Source: Pycnococcus provasolii
Taxonomy: Eukaryota > Chlorophyta > Pseudoscourfieldiophyceae > Pseudoscourfieldiales > Pycnococcaceae
Direction: 5' to 3'
Assembly (NCBI GenBank): GCA_938743325.2
Contig: OW568885.1
Coordinates: forward strand, 310,001 to 374,000
DNA length: 64,000 bases
The notes under the pieces are model-generated. The model did not search any database and had not been told where the DNA came from. It saw only the letters and a program-made list of their open reading frames with translations. Position 1 is the first letter of the stretch; each line of letters starts with the position of its first letter. Of the stretch, positions 40,119 through 49,494 are shown piece by piece. A program made the translations under genes and the position numbers.

Positions 40119-40357
40119 CGGGCTTTATGTCCGAGCCTACGGCCAGCTGAGGGTCACACCCGCCCGCTCGCACGCGATTCCGCGCCGGCTTGCCAGCCGC
40201 GGATTCGGTGACGACGCGAGGCTTTCGCACTCTGTAATTAATCACCAAACATTCACAACTAACATATGCCCAATTCGAGACACCCAAGTCCCGAAGCAGA
40301 TGGACCCGCACACTCGGGGAGAGCCACCCAGGGCTACGACCGAGGACTGCACCCAAG
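40119..40357 (+). repeat. Split direct repeat B1
   Basis: About 240 bp beginning GCGGGCTTTATGTCCGAGCC, repeated as B2 at the right end. It runs straight into A2. Confidence 0.9.
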
Positions 40358-40606
40358 TTCGGGTCTCTTCCGGGGGCGCGCTCCCGGAAAGACACTTCTT
40401 GGCGAAGCCCACAGTCGCAGCCCGAACCACGGCGAGCGCGCACTTGAGACCACCACCCCGGCAGACGGGCGACCCCCAGGGAACCCCTGCCAGCCGGTGG
40501 GGGACCACGGCAAACCCTAGCGCTGCAAGCGCGTACGGACTGCCCCCATTCTCAAGTCCGCAGCACCGCACGAAGTGTGCGCAACCGAGAATCACATACC
40601 GCGGAA
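40358..40606 (+). repeat. Split direct repeat A2
   Basis: 249 bp identical to A1. The B1-A2 junction is what a circular intermediate with abutting ends would give. Confidence 0.92.
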
Positions 40607-40833
40607 TGCGGTACGCGCTCCCGAAGAGGCAACACCAACGTGACCTCGAGGGTGCGCGACAACCAGAAAAAAAAAAAAAAAAAAAACCCACCCTCCGTCC
40701 CTCATGCTCACGCCCACGCGAGCTGACACACACATTATACACCCACACGCCATCACCACCGCACGTGGCGACCAAGCGCGTCTTCCCACCCCCGCGCACT
40801 CGGAACTCCGGTCCCAACCTGCTTTCCGAGTCC

Positions 40834-41073
40834 GCGGGCTTTATGTCCGAGCCTACGGCCAGCTGAGGGTCACACCCGCCCGCTCGCACGCGATTCCGCG
40901 CCGGCTTGCCAGCCGCGGATTCGGTGACGACGCGAGGCTTTCGCACTCTGTAATTAATCACCAAACATTCACAACTAACATATGCCCAATTCGAGACACC
41001 CAAGTCCCGAAGCAGATGGACCCGCACACTCGGGGAGAGCCACCCAGGGCTACGACCGAGGACTGCACCCAAG
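40834..41073 (+). repeat. Split direct repeat B2 (right end)
   Basis: About 240 bp matching B1. The 227-bp A2-B2 spacer contains a run of about 25 adenines (near 40663-40686) and no gene. Confidence 0.9.
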
Positions 41074-41230
41074 CCCCCACTGTATGTACATGTGGTCCGA
41101 CCGGGATCCCCCTTTTTTTCGATACCTTTAGGGGTTTCGGGTTCCTAGTTGTTGTTGCACTTTTTGCCTGTTTCCGGAAACCTTTTTCTCTGTACACGTG
41201 TTATGTACCACAAGTGTCGGAGAGAAATCA

Positions 41231-43075
41231 ATGTCCGCCATAAATCTCTCCCTCTCCCTCTCAGATGTTCGTCGCTTTCCGGCATCGGTCTCTTCGTCTT
41301 CGTGTTCGTCTGTGTCTGTGTCTCTCCAAAAGCGTATACGTACGTGCACATTGGTGCACAATGTTCCTGGTCGTCGGTGTCATCCATCTTCCATTTATAG
41401 GAAACTCTTAGTAGGTCATTCATGTCGTCATCATTCATCTCGGTGGGTTGGGTTGGTTAGGTTGGCATCCTCCTCCTCCTCTTCTTCTCCTTCTGCTCAT
41501 CCTCCTCCTTCTCGCGTCTCTGCCGTCATTGTCGGGGGAGGGTGGGCGGCGTTCGCCGCGGCGTGGGGACTTGTTCACGCTACCCCTGATTCGGATTCGA
41601 AGACACTCGAAGTCACGGTTTTAGACGCCGCACCAACACCGGGAGGTGTGGCGGCGGGATCCGCCGAACTAGGAATCAAGGGATATTGGAGGCACTACAA
41701 AAACGTTAAGCGCATATTCGAACAGCTCGACTTGTCGCTCGACGAGAGTTATGGACCATACGCTGAAACGGCGTTCTATTCTGAAGCGCGAGGACTCGAG
41801 GTGGTGAGTCCCGTATTTGCAAGTCGAACGCCACAACTCCCAGCGCCGTTTGGGACGCTCGCTTACACCGCCGACCGGTTCACGGACTTGCCACCCGTTG
41901 ACAGGCTGAGCGCCTTCCCCCTATTTTTCGACCTGATGTGCTTCGATGCCGACGAAGAAACTTACGCCGCTTACGACAAAATAAGCTTCGCGCAGCTCGT
42001 CGCTAAGCGCAACGCTTCCCAGCAACTTTACGACGTCTTCCTGAAGCCTGTGCTCATCGCCCTCATGTTTGCACCACCGGAGGAACTGTCTGCCGCAGCC
42101 TGCCTCGCCGTGCTGACAAATTACGTGCTATCACATCAAAACGATTTTGACGTGCGATGGCCTTCGGCGCCACAGCAGGTGTTTGAGAGGTGGACGGAAC
42201 GTCTTGTGGATCGTGGCGTCGAGCTGCGAGGATCCACGCCCGTGTCGCATGTGCTCGTGGACGGGAACAAAGTCGCGGGCGTTCAGACGACAAATGGAGA
42301 AAACATCGAAGCTCAAATTGTCATATTGGCATGTGGCGCCTCAGCTCTACCCCGCATCATTGACAAGTCGCCCGCCGCCGTACGCGAATGCGCTGGCTTG
42401 CGTGACATCGGCAACTTGACGTGCAGCGCAGTCACCGCTGCGAGGCTTACGGCAGAGCCAGGTTACACCGCACCCTTGCGGTATGCATCGAACGTATTCG
42501 GCGGTCTTGATGGAGACAAAAGCGTCGCGGGAACGTTCTACGACGTCGGCGCGTTGATGCCCGAAGGTGAAAAGCGCGTGTTTGGACAACAAGTGGAAGT
42601 TGACACGTACAACGCGCAAAACCTCGTGAATGCTGAGGACGATGCAATTGTGAGTGCCGCTCGGAGAACGCTTGCTCTCGCCGACGAACGATGGCTGACG
42701 CTCCCGATATGTGATGTGCGGTTGGCAAGAGCCAAGAATGCCGCGACGCGATTTGTGCCGGGCAGCCATTCACACACGCCGGCAATGATCCCCGACGGCG
42801 CGCCTCGAGGACTCTTCTGTGCTGGTGACGTCGTGCGACAAAGTCCAGCTGATTTCAACGTTCATCGCGGCGCGCGTGGCCTGTCGCAAGAGAAAGCGCT
42901 CGTCACCGGTCTCGCCGCGGCCGAGCAGGTTGCTAAGGATTTCCTCGGCTTGCGCGAGGTGAGCGCATCGGTGCAGCCCCTCGCCGTCGACGCTGACGAG
43001 GAGCACATCTCAATCGCGAAGGAGTCCGTGCGCCGCGCGCGCGAGCAAGGTTTCGTAAGGTTAGACCTAGGCTGA
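41231..43075 (+). CDS. FAD-dependent amine-oxidase/carotenoid-desaturase-like enzyme, plastid-type leader
   Basis: The first in-frame ATG is 41231 (MSAINLSLSL), giving 614 residues. Residues 1-95 are Ser/Arg-rich, typical of a transit peptide. SAVIVGGGWAAFAAAWGL (about 97-115) is the FAD-binding GxGxxxA-type loop, VTVLDAAPTPGG the acidic strand. IVILACGASALP and LFCAGDVV near the C-terminus complete the two-part FAD fold of NAD(P)-binding_8/amino_oxidase flavoproteins (phytoene/zeta-carotene desaturase, protoporphyrinogen oxidase relatives). The substrate cannot be assigned; it is not a close match to PDS or ZDS core motifs I know. It probably acts in the plastid. Confidence 0.8.
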   Translation: MSAINLSLSLSDVRRFPASVSSSSCSSVSVSLQKRIRTCTLVHNVPGRRCHPSSIYRKLLVGHSCRHHSSRWVGLVRLASSSSSSSPSAHPPPSRVSAVIVGGGWAAFAAAWGLVHATPDSDSKTLEVTVLDAAPTPGGVAAGSAELGIKGYWRHYKNVKRIFEQLDLSLDESYGPYAETAFYSEARGLEVVSPVFASRTPQLPAPFGTLAYTADRFTDLPPVDRLSAFPLFFDLMCFDADEETYAAYDKISFAQLVAKRNASQQLYDVFLKPVLIALMFAPPEELSAAACLAVLTNYVLSHQNDFDVRWPSAPQQVFERWTERLVDRGVELRGSTPVSHVLVDGNKVAGVQTTNGENIEAQIVILACGASALPRIIDKSPAAVRECAGLRDIGNLTCSAVTAARLTAEPGYTAPLRYASNVFGGLDGDKSVAGTFYDVGALMPEGEKRVFGQQVEVDTYNAQNLVNAEDDAIVSAARRTLALADERWLTLPICDVRLARAKNAATRFVPGSHSHTPAMIPDGAPRGLFCAGDVVRQSPADFNVHRGARGLSQEKALVTGLAAAEQVAKDFLGLREVSASVQPLAVDADEEHISIAKESVRRAREQGFVRLDLG

Positions 43076-44287
43076 TTATGTAACATAAGTACAGTACAAA
43101 CTCTCTGACACAATCGGACGCTAACCCTAACCCTAATCTTCAGTTCTACTTGTTTAATTGGGGTTTTTGATTGGGGGGAGTCGCTCGCGCAGCTGGTTCT
43201 GGGCGGCCGCCCGGAGGGTCTCGAGACCCTCCGGCGGCCTCTCCCTTAAGGCTGCTCGCGCGTATCCACTCTTGCTGTTGGTTGCTTGCTTCGCAAACAA
43301 CCTAACAGCCGCACTACACGCGAGTAGTGGGAGGTCGAACACACGCACGCCGGACGCGTCTTCGAGGGACGTAGTTCGTGTACCGAAACGGTCTGAGTAT
43401 CTACGCTTAGATCTAAACATCAGCAACCTTCGATTGGAAGTTTACTGTTGGATTCTTAATCGATTGATTAATGGGTGACTGTTAAGGTTCGGGGTTTCTT
43501 TTTGGTTTTCTATTGGGGTTTCCCTTAGGGGATCCCGGTCCTCTTTGTTTTGGATATTTATTTGGGTTTCTTGTGGATACCTGTTGGTCTCCACTGGATA
43601 TTTTCATGGTTTGTCTTAAGTGATAAGGTTAGATCTGGTTGTGTATGGCCTCCATTGGCCAACGCGTTTATAAGCCCAGCGTCCAAAGTCTCGTCGATCG
43701 TCCACGGCGGACTGGCGGAAGGCCGAAGGCAGGACCACCGGCGTACGCCAAGCCGAGTGCACGAATGTGTCCAATTGAAGAGAGTCGGCTATCAACGCCG
43801 TTTCAGCCAGCATGCGGGCGTGCGTGCCGAGAGGTTGGATGGTCCGGACGTTGGGAAACCAAAACCCAAGCCGGACCCCAAAGGACAGGACAGGACAGCC
43901 ATGCACCAAGCAACGGTGTATCCCCCAAGGGTGGGTGAAAAGAACAAGGGGGAGTTTGTTTGGCCGAGGACCTTTTCACCCTCGGCCCCTCCGCCCGTTA
44001 TTTGTTCGCCATTTCCCGGCTCATGCGAAACATGTCACGCCTCCTGCATGTGTTTGTGAGTGAGTGCCCAGTGGTGGTTCGGAGTAGTGCAGCTTACTTC
44101 TTTTGCAGGCTTGTATGGTACCTTGGCTCCTTTCGTTCATTGATTGGCTCGCTCATTGATTCGTCCTCATCAATCACTGCACGCGTTGGTCGGTTGGTCC
44201 TCATCATACCTGATAGATTGGCAGCGCGCAGGCGTTTGTTGATTGGCTCATACAAAACAGTATACCATAATAGTGGTAGTAACGAAG
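43076..44287. other. Intergenic region with telomere-like motif and perfect palindrome
   Basis: CTAACCCTAACCCTAATC lies at 43121-43138 and a 24-bp perfect palindrome at 43211-43234. Frames such as 43550-44059 (+) are open but show no family or codon coherence. The rest is probably promoter of the spliced secreted-protein gene. Confidence 0.55.
43211..43234. repeat. 24-bp perfect palindrome
   Basis: CCGGAGGGTCTC followed by its exact reverse complement, with no spacer. It could form a 12-bp stem cruciform or be a dimeric binding site. Confidence 0.95.
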
Positions 44288-47067
44288 ATGATGACGACGA
44301 ATGTCAGGAACATGCGATCGATCGTCACGGCGTCATCAGCCGTTCTGGTCGCTCTGCTTGCTGTCGTCGTAATGCTCAGTGCCGTGAGTGGTGTGAGCGC
44401 AGACAAATCGACGACGACGACTTATGAGACGACGAAGTACGTTGATGAATACAACTCAGGCTACTACGGTGATGAATACAAATCAGGCTACTATCCCAAG
44501 TACAAGTGGTGGGCGCCGTGGACGTGGAAGTACAGCAGCAACAAGTACAATGACAACAAGTACGACTCTGGATACGACTCTGGATACAGCAAGTACGACT
44601 CTGGATACAGCAAGTACGACTCTGGATACGGCTACAGCAAGTACGACTCTAAATATGGAGTTGGGCCGTACTATGGGAAGCAGTACGAGCAGGACGAGCA
44701 CTACCCGTGCGACACGTTCTACCCCAAGCCGAAGTGGTACTCGCCGTTTACATGGAAGTATCGCAAGTATGCCAAGTTTGACTACTACTCTGGTCCTTGC
44801 GAAGTAAAGAAGGAAGAACACTGTCTTCCCTTCTGGGGAAAAGATCTTCCTCACGATGCGAGTGAAGCTACTTGGTACACTGTCACTCACGCTTCTGGTG
44901 GTGGTGGGTGCCATTCAACAGAAACTCAATACTTCTATGCGAAGTCAGAAGCGCATGGCTTGACGTTCACTCTCACGAATTACTACCACAACAATGAAAA
45001 GTGGGTATGTGCGATTGACGATATCAGCCGCAAGAGTGCAATTTGTACGATGGCTGGACACTTTGGAGGAAGCTATTCTACACCTGAAAAGTGCATCCTT
45101 ACGTTTAAAACGCATCAAAAGGGTGGAAAGTGCATTCCACACCACATGGCACTCGACTGTGGGAAGCCACCGTACGTTGAAACGAGCAAATTCAGCAAGA
45201 TTGACTACCGTGACATTCCCCACAAGGACATCACTCAGCAAGATCTCGAGGGTTGCACCTGCGATTCTTCCGACAACTTCCTGAGTGGTACCGCATACAC
45301 TAATTGCCAGAGTGAGCCATTCGGAGGAGCGCCGATCACCCTTGACAATATCGCGGGTGACATCAGCAGTCTTCCCGACGGCGTTCCTGCTGACGTCACC
45401 ATCACCTCGTTCCCATGCATGACTAACTCGTCCCAGAGTGTGCTTTTTGATTTTGTTTTTGGATTTTCACAATTCCCAAATCTTGAGGAGGTTCGCTTCG
45501 CCAACTGGGTGACAGGACCGGACGGTCGATTCAATGTACGTACGCTCCTCCTTCCTTTCCTTTCCCATCTCCTTCTTGGTGCTCTGCCTTATTATGTTCT
45601 TCTACAACAATATGGCTTGTCTTCGACAGAACACACACATTCCATTTGGTAGCACCTCACTAACAAACCAAATCACATATTCACAACAACACAACAACCA
45701 TTCGTATCATCAAACCACAAATAATAACAACAACAATAGTTCGCCGGTAATGGGGCAGGCTCTTTGACGAGCATCTACGCGCCTCGTCTTGTGGGTAGCT
45801 CGAATTTGGGCGTCTTCGTACGTATCTCCCCTTTGAAGAGCCATAATCGACTTTTCAACTGATTGCACAAAACTCACCATGTACTCACCACTCAACGACA
45901 CATATACAACACACACCTCTCTAAACACACAGATCGACGGCAACCCGAAGCTCGCAGAGGTGAACTTGTGTGCGCTGATGGAGGCGAGAAGCGTCGAAGT
46001 ACGTCTCACTTTCTCTTGTCTTATTATTCCTTGCTTTTTGTTTGTTCTTCCATAACAATTCGTATCACTCAAGTGCTGCATGTGAAATTTACTCACTCAC
46101 TCTTCTTTCCTACAAAACTCCAACTACAAACAAAACAACAGATCGTCACCAATCCTGAAGTCGTCGACGTCAAGCTCCCTGAGTTGACGACAGTGACCAG
46201 TGCCTTCCTGGTACGTGACAACCCATCATCAAATGGATTCATCGTCGTCACAAGAACAACAGCACCAAAACTTACAGTACCACCTTTCGATCCAAACGAA
46301 ACAACAACAGGTCGCCGCAAACCAACTCCTCGAGCAACTCAGCCTGCCCAAGCTCAGCACGACTGACTCACTCTCGGTACGTGACATCCCATGTCTCTTT
46401 CATTCTTTCCCACAACAAATAGATTCGTCATTTCATCGTGACCACAACAACAACAACAACACCAAACTTACACTACCACCAATCCACCATTCAATACAAA
46501 CAAAAACAACAACAGATCACCAACAACGATAACCTCGTCGGCATCAGCATTCCTGTGCTGGAGACATTGAGTGTTCGATTTCAGGTACGCAACGAGTGAC
46601 AACAACCCGTCATCGCCGCCGACCCCCCCACCCTTCTATTATTTGTTTTGCTTCTCCGATGTCTACTATCTACCTCCTTTCATCTTTTCCCACACAGCAG
46701 ATACATTCATCGTCACAACAACACCAAACTCACCTCCTACCCTCCATCCTTTTTCCCTCTGACAATCTATCTCCCTCCTCCAACCTTGCAGGTTCTCAGC
46801 AATCCGAGTCTTCAGACACTCTGCGCACCCAACCTTGAAGTTGGAGGTTCTGTGTGCATCGGCAACGAAAGCAACCAACCATCGCTCGACGCGGACCTGA
46901 GTTCGTTGGTGACTGGAGTTTTCTCTGGGTTTTCTGATGATTGCTATGGAGGAACCGATCCTCCTACCAACCAACTGAATGCCACAAAAGTCTGCGGAAA
47001 AGAAGGCATTGGCCTCTTCTCCGATTTCGGATGCACTACGTCAGCTGGATGCCCCGAGACCCCCTAA
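44288..47067 (+). CDS. Secreted L-domain (LRR-like) protein, six exons, one repeat per short exon
   Basis: Exons: 44288-45535, 45933-45998, 46142-46210, 46311-46376, 46516-46584, 46792-47067 (TAA). All five introns are phase 0; donors are GTACGT/GTACGC, acceptors ACAG, AACAG or TTGCAG. Intron sizes are 397, 143, 100, 139 and 207 nt. The product has 597 residues: signal peptide (VALLAVVVMLSAVSGVSA), a Tyr/Lys/Gly-rich section with YDSGYSK repeats, a Cys-rich region, then an L-domain/LRR-like solenoid. Exons 2-5 encode 22, 23, 22 and 23 residues, each one repeat of the form I..NP.L..V.LP.L..V. Exon 6 holds the last repeat and a Cys-rich end. It resembles receptor L-domains (EGFR, fungal Ecm33 type). 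There is no TM or GPI signal at the end, so it is probably a cell-wall or matrix protein. Confidence 0.85.
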
Positions 47068-48000
47068 GAGAAGAAACCCAAAAAAGGAAAAAAAAAACAA
47101 GCCTTAAATCACGACCGACGTGAGGATGGAGATAATAATCCGCTGACGACGAGTAGTAGTAGTCAGCAATTTTTGACCAGTGGTGTTGCCATCCTCACAC
47201 TACTGAGTGAGCAGGAATAAGCACAATAGCAGAAGGAATGCTAGCAGAGAGAGAGAGAGACACACACACATACACACACACACACACAGAGAGAGAGAGT
47301 TTGGTGACAAACACTTTTTGTTTTTTGAAATTTCTTGCAGCCAAGAAAAGAATCACCACAGTTTGTGTTTTCTTTTGTGTGTAATCACCAATCAACAACA
47401 TCAAAATTTCAACGACCTGTACATTCGAATCTTACAAAACTAGTTACACAGCAGGTGTCTCTCTACTAGTACAGTAGAACACACGGTGGCGCATCTCTAT
47501 CTTGCACATGATGATGCGCAAGAAAGCCAAGAAGCACGAAAAACAACCTGATTTTAATTTTATAACATTGGCGTGTGTGTTTCGAAAGAAAGAAAGTGTT
47601 GTATTAGAAATTTTCCATCGCATTTATGTATACAATCAAGCATAAAGGATCGTCGTGTTTGTTTGATCGAGGAATCAGAAACAAAATCTGTGAAATTGTC
47701 AAGCGCCGGCCACGGCGTAGTACGCCATCGAGAGGTGGAATGCACCCGCGGATACGTTCACGTTTAATTTGACTCCGTAAACGGAACGACCGACGAATGT
47801 AGTGAGTGTCCCTTCGTCTGCCGCGGCACACGGACGTCATCATTTTCCTCGAAGAAATAAAAAACAACCTGGGCAAACAAAACAAGTCACGCACCTTTCT
47901 ATTTGCAGGATGCTGGTAGGGGAGGAACCTCGCTCTCAAAGGTGCAGCCATCAGATTGCGAAGATGATATGCTTGCAGCAAAACCAAGTTTCACCCTCTT
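47068..48000. other. Mostly non-coding; possible tiny minus-strand gene
   Basis: GA/CA dinucleotide repeats occupy 47246-47300 and GTAGTAGTAGT is at 47153. On the minus strand a short frame MAAPLRARFLPYQHPANRK (47972-47916) ends at a GTGCGT donor, and a frame ending ...FHLSMAYYAVAGA stop (to about 47700) looks protein-like. They do not join in phase with visible splice sites, so I do not call a gene. Confidence 0.35.
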
Positions 48001-48726
48001 CTACGTGCCTAGCAGCTTGAGGGCCCACAACGGATTGTCTTCGGCACCAGCGGAAGGCCTTCGACGCTTTCTCTTCTTGCATCTGCTAAGCGCAGCCAGC
48101 TGCTTGTCGAGCACAAGCGATGCCTGAGATAGCACTCGCTCCGCCTCCACGTCGCTGCTTAGCTCGACGAATGCGCTGCCGTAAAAACCGCAAGTTGACG
48201 GGTCAATCGCCCATAACACGCGCTCCACATTCACCGCACCATCGCAGCAGCGCACCACATATTCGCGCAGCGTCGATGCGTGGACGTGTAGTGGCAATTT
48301 TCCGAAAAAAATGCGGCGATTCGGGGAGAACTTTGTGCCGACGTGACTTGTGCTACCCTGCGTGAATTCCGTCTCCGACTTTGCGGTAGCATCAGTCTCC
48401 ATTGCTGCATTTCGCAGAAATGCTGGCCTCTGCTTGGGAGCCGTGTATCCCTCGGTGCACAGCGGGCATCGCAAATGACTTCGCGAGCACTTAGGGGCGC
48501 AGGCTGGGCAAACTATCATCACTGGTACCTTGCACTCGCGCATCGCGCAGTGAAATTGCCCTCGGTACAATGCGTAAGGTCTCGCGCAGACGCAGCATTT
48601 TGGCTGTGGTGGCTCCAAAGCTGCCGCAGTTGTCTCACGTCGACTCAACACTTCGCCTGCGATCGCCTCCGCGAGCTGGTCAAAATCGGATGGTATTATC
48701 TCCGAGACGTAAAGCGGAAACCCCAT
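48001..48726 (-). CDS. Cys-rich zinc-binding plus RRM protein
   Basis: I take ATG 48726 (MGFPLYVSEI), 241 residues. The frame extends to ATG 48846, but that extension translates telomere-like repeat (NPNHNPNPNP) and is more likely promoter. A Cys cluster (CCVCARPY ... HCAMRECK ... CPACAPKC ... CPLC) at about 43-92 could bind two zincs. An RRM follows at about 135-215 (RIFFGKLPLHV as RNP2-like, YGSAFVELSS as RNP1-like). The tail is basic (KKRKRRR). Zinc finger plus RRM suggests an RNA-processing role. Confidence 0.68.
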   Translation of the reverse strand: MGFPLYVSEIIPSDFDQLAEAIAGEVLSRRETTAAALEPPQPKCCVCARPYALYRGQFHCAMRECKVPVMIVCPACAPKCSRSHLRCPLCTEGYTAPKQRPAFLRNAAMETDATAKSETEFTQGSTSHVGTKFSPNRRIFFGKLPLHVHASTLREYVVRCCDGAVNVERVLWAIDPSTCGFYGSAFVELSSDVEAERVLSQASLVLDKQLAALSRCKKRKRRRPSAGAEDNPLWALKLLGT

Positions 48727-48759
48727 TCCCTCTCTGGGGTTTGACCCTCGAATTGTCGT

Positions 48760-48810
48760 CAACAACCCAGGGAAAGGGTTAGGGTTAGGGTTATGATTAG
48801 GGTTCCCAGG
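48760..48810. promoter_or_regulatory. Telomere-like motif in 172-bp divergent promoter
   Basis: GGTTAGGGTTAGGGTTATGATTAGGGTT (split by ATGA) lies midway between the RRM protein start (48726, minus) and the BolA start (48899, plus). Confidence 0.65.
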
Positions 48811-48898
48811 GAAAGCACTCTTCCTGTTGCCTGCCTGTTGTTTCATTGGCAACACCCTCCCCCATCACTGTCGTCATACCCCCGGCACCAAGGCTTTC

Positions 48899-49360
48899 AT
48901 GGCGCGTGCTTGCTCCTCCCCGTTCGGCTCCTTGGCTGGTCCTTCTCGGCCTGTGTCATGCGCGCCGTGTTGCGCCCCTTGCTCCGCGCCACTTGCACTT
49001 GCTCGCCGTCCGCGTTCGTTGCGTTCGCCTACACTTACAGGTAAGGTAAGGGCAACGCGCGGCACCTACGAGTCGGGCGAGGCGCCGATGGGCGGGCCCG
49101 GACAGTGCACGCCCGCCATCGTCGCGTCCATGACATCTAAGATCAAACAGGAGCTTGAAACCTCGGAAGTCGACGTGAAGCCGTCCGCGGACGCGTCGTG
49201 CGTGGCAATCACTGTCGTGTCCGAACTTTTCGAGGGCAAGGACGACATCAAACGCCAGCGGCTCGTGTACAAAGCAATATGGGAGGAAATGTCAACCACA
49301 TTACACGCTGTAGACGAACTGCACCTACACACGCCGACGGAGCGTGATAGCCTACAGTGA
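48899..49360 (+). CDS. BolA-family protein with organelle leader
   Basis: ATG at 48899 gives 153 residues. The first 50 residues (MARACSSPFGSLAGPSRPVS, then Cys, Ala and Arg-rich) look like a transit peptide. The BolA domain spans about 70-152: TSKIKQEL, the CVAITVVSELFEGK strand, KRQRLVYKAIWEEM and LHAVDELHLHTPTE. BolA proteins pair with monothiol glutaredoxins in Fe-S trafficking. The usual RHR is KRQR here, and a His after the first strand is replaced. A CAG/GTAAGG string at 49040 could be a splice donor, but the frame continues through it. Confidence 0.85.
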   Translation: MARACSSPFGSLAGPSRPVSCAPCCAPCSAPLALARRPRSLRSPTLTGKVRATRGTYESGEAPMGGPGQCTPAIVASMTSKIKQELETSEVDVKPSADASCVAITVVSELFEGKDDIKRQRLVYKAIWEEMSTTLHAVDELHLHTPTERDSLQ

Positions 49361-49494
49361 AATAAAGCTTTGCGAGCAATACTATCCTTAGAGTTACTTC
49401 CATATCATAAAATTGCTCTCGTAGCGGGCTCGCCGCGCGCATCTTCGCGCGAGGCGAGGGCGCCATCACGTATGGTAGAAGCAGCAATTTCAGG

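Larger units (their letters stand above)
36571..41073 (+). mobile_element. Tyrosine-recombinase retrotransposon (DIRS order, PAT/kangaroo-like)
   Basis: The element has the split-direct-repeat layout A1 - ORF - B1 - A2 - B2 that defines PAT-type and related members of the DIRS order; Volvox kangaroo is a known green-algal relative. B1 and A2 abut directly. There is no flanking target-site duplication, as expected for tyrosine-recombinase integration. The two A repeats are identical over 249 bp and the two B repeats nearly so, which indicates recent insertion. The single long frame holds the family's parts (Gag-like N-terminus, reverse transcriptase/RNase H, zinc-binding segment, tyrosine recombinase). 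Its ends look intact; the coding part looks broken or incomplete, with about one major break, so this copy is probably non-autonomous. Confidence 0.88.

Noticed and set aside
40242-41072. Long minus-strand frame across B1-A2-B2 of the retroelement
   Set aside because: It is antisense to the repeats and shows no protein family.
43550-44059. 170-codon plus-strand frame
   Set aside because: No recognisable domain, no codon coherence with neighbours, overlaps open frames on the other strand; probably promoter DNA.
47604-47987. Small minus-strand spliced gene
   Set aside because: Candidate exons look protein-like but no canonical donor/acceptor pair joins them in phase.
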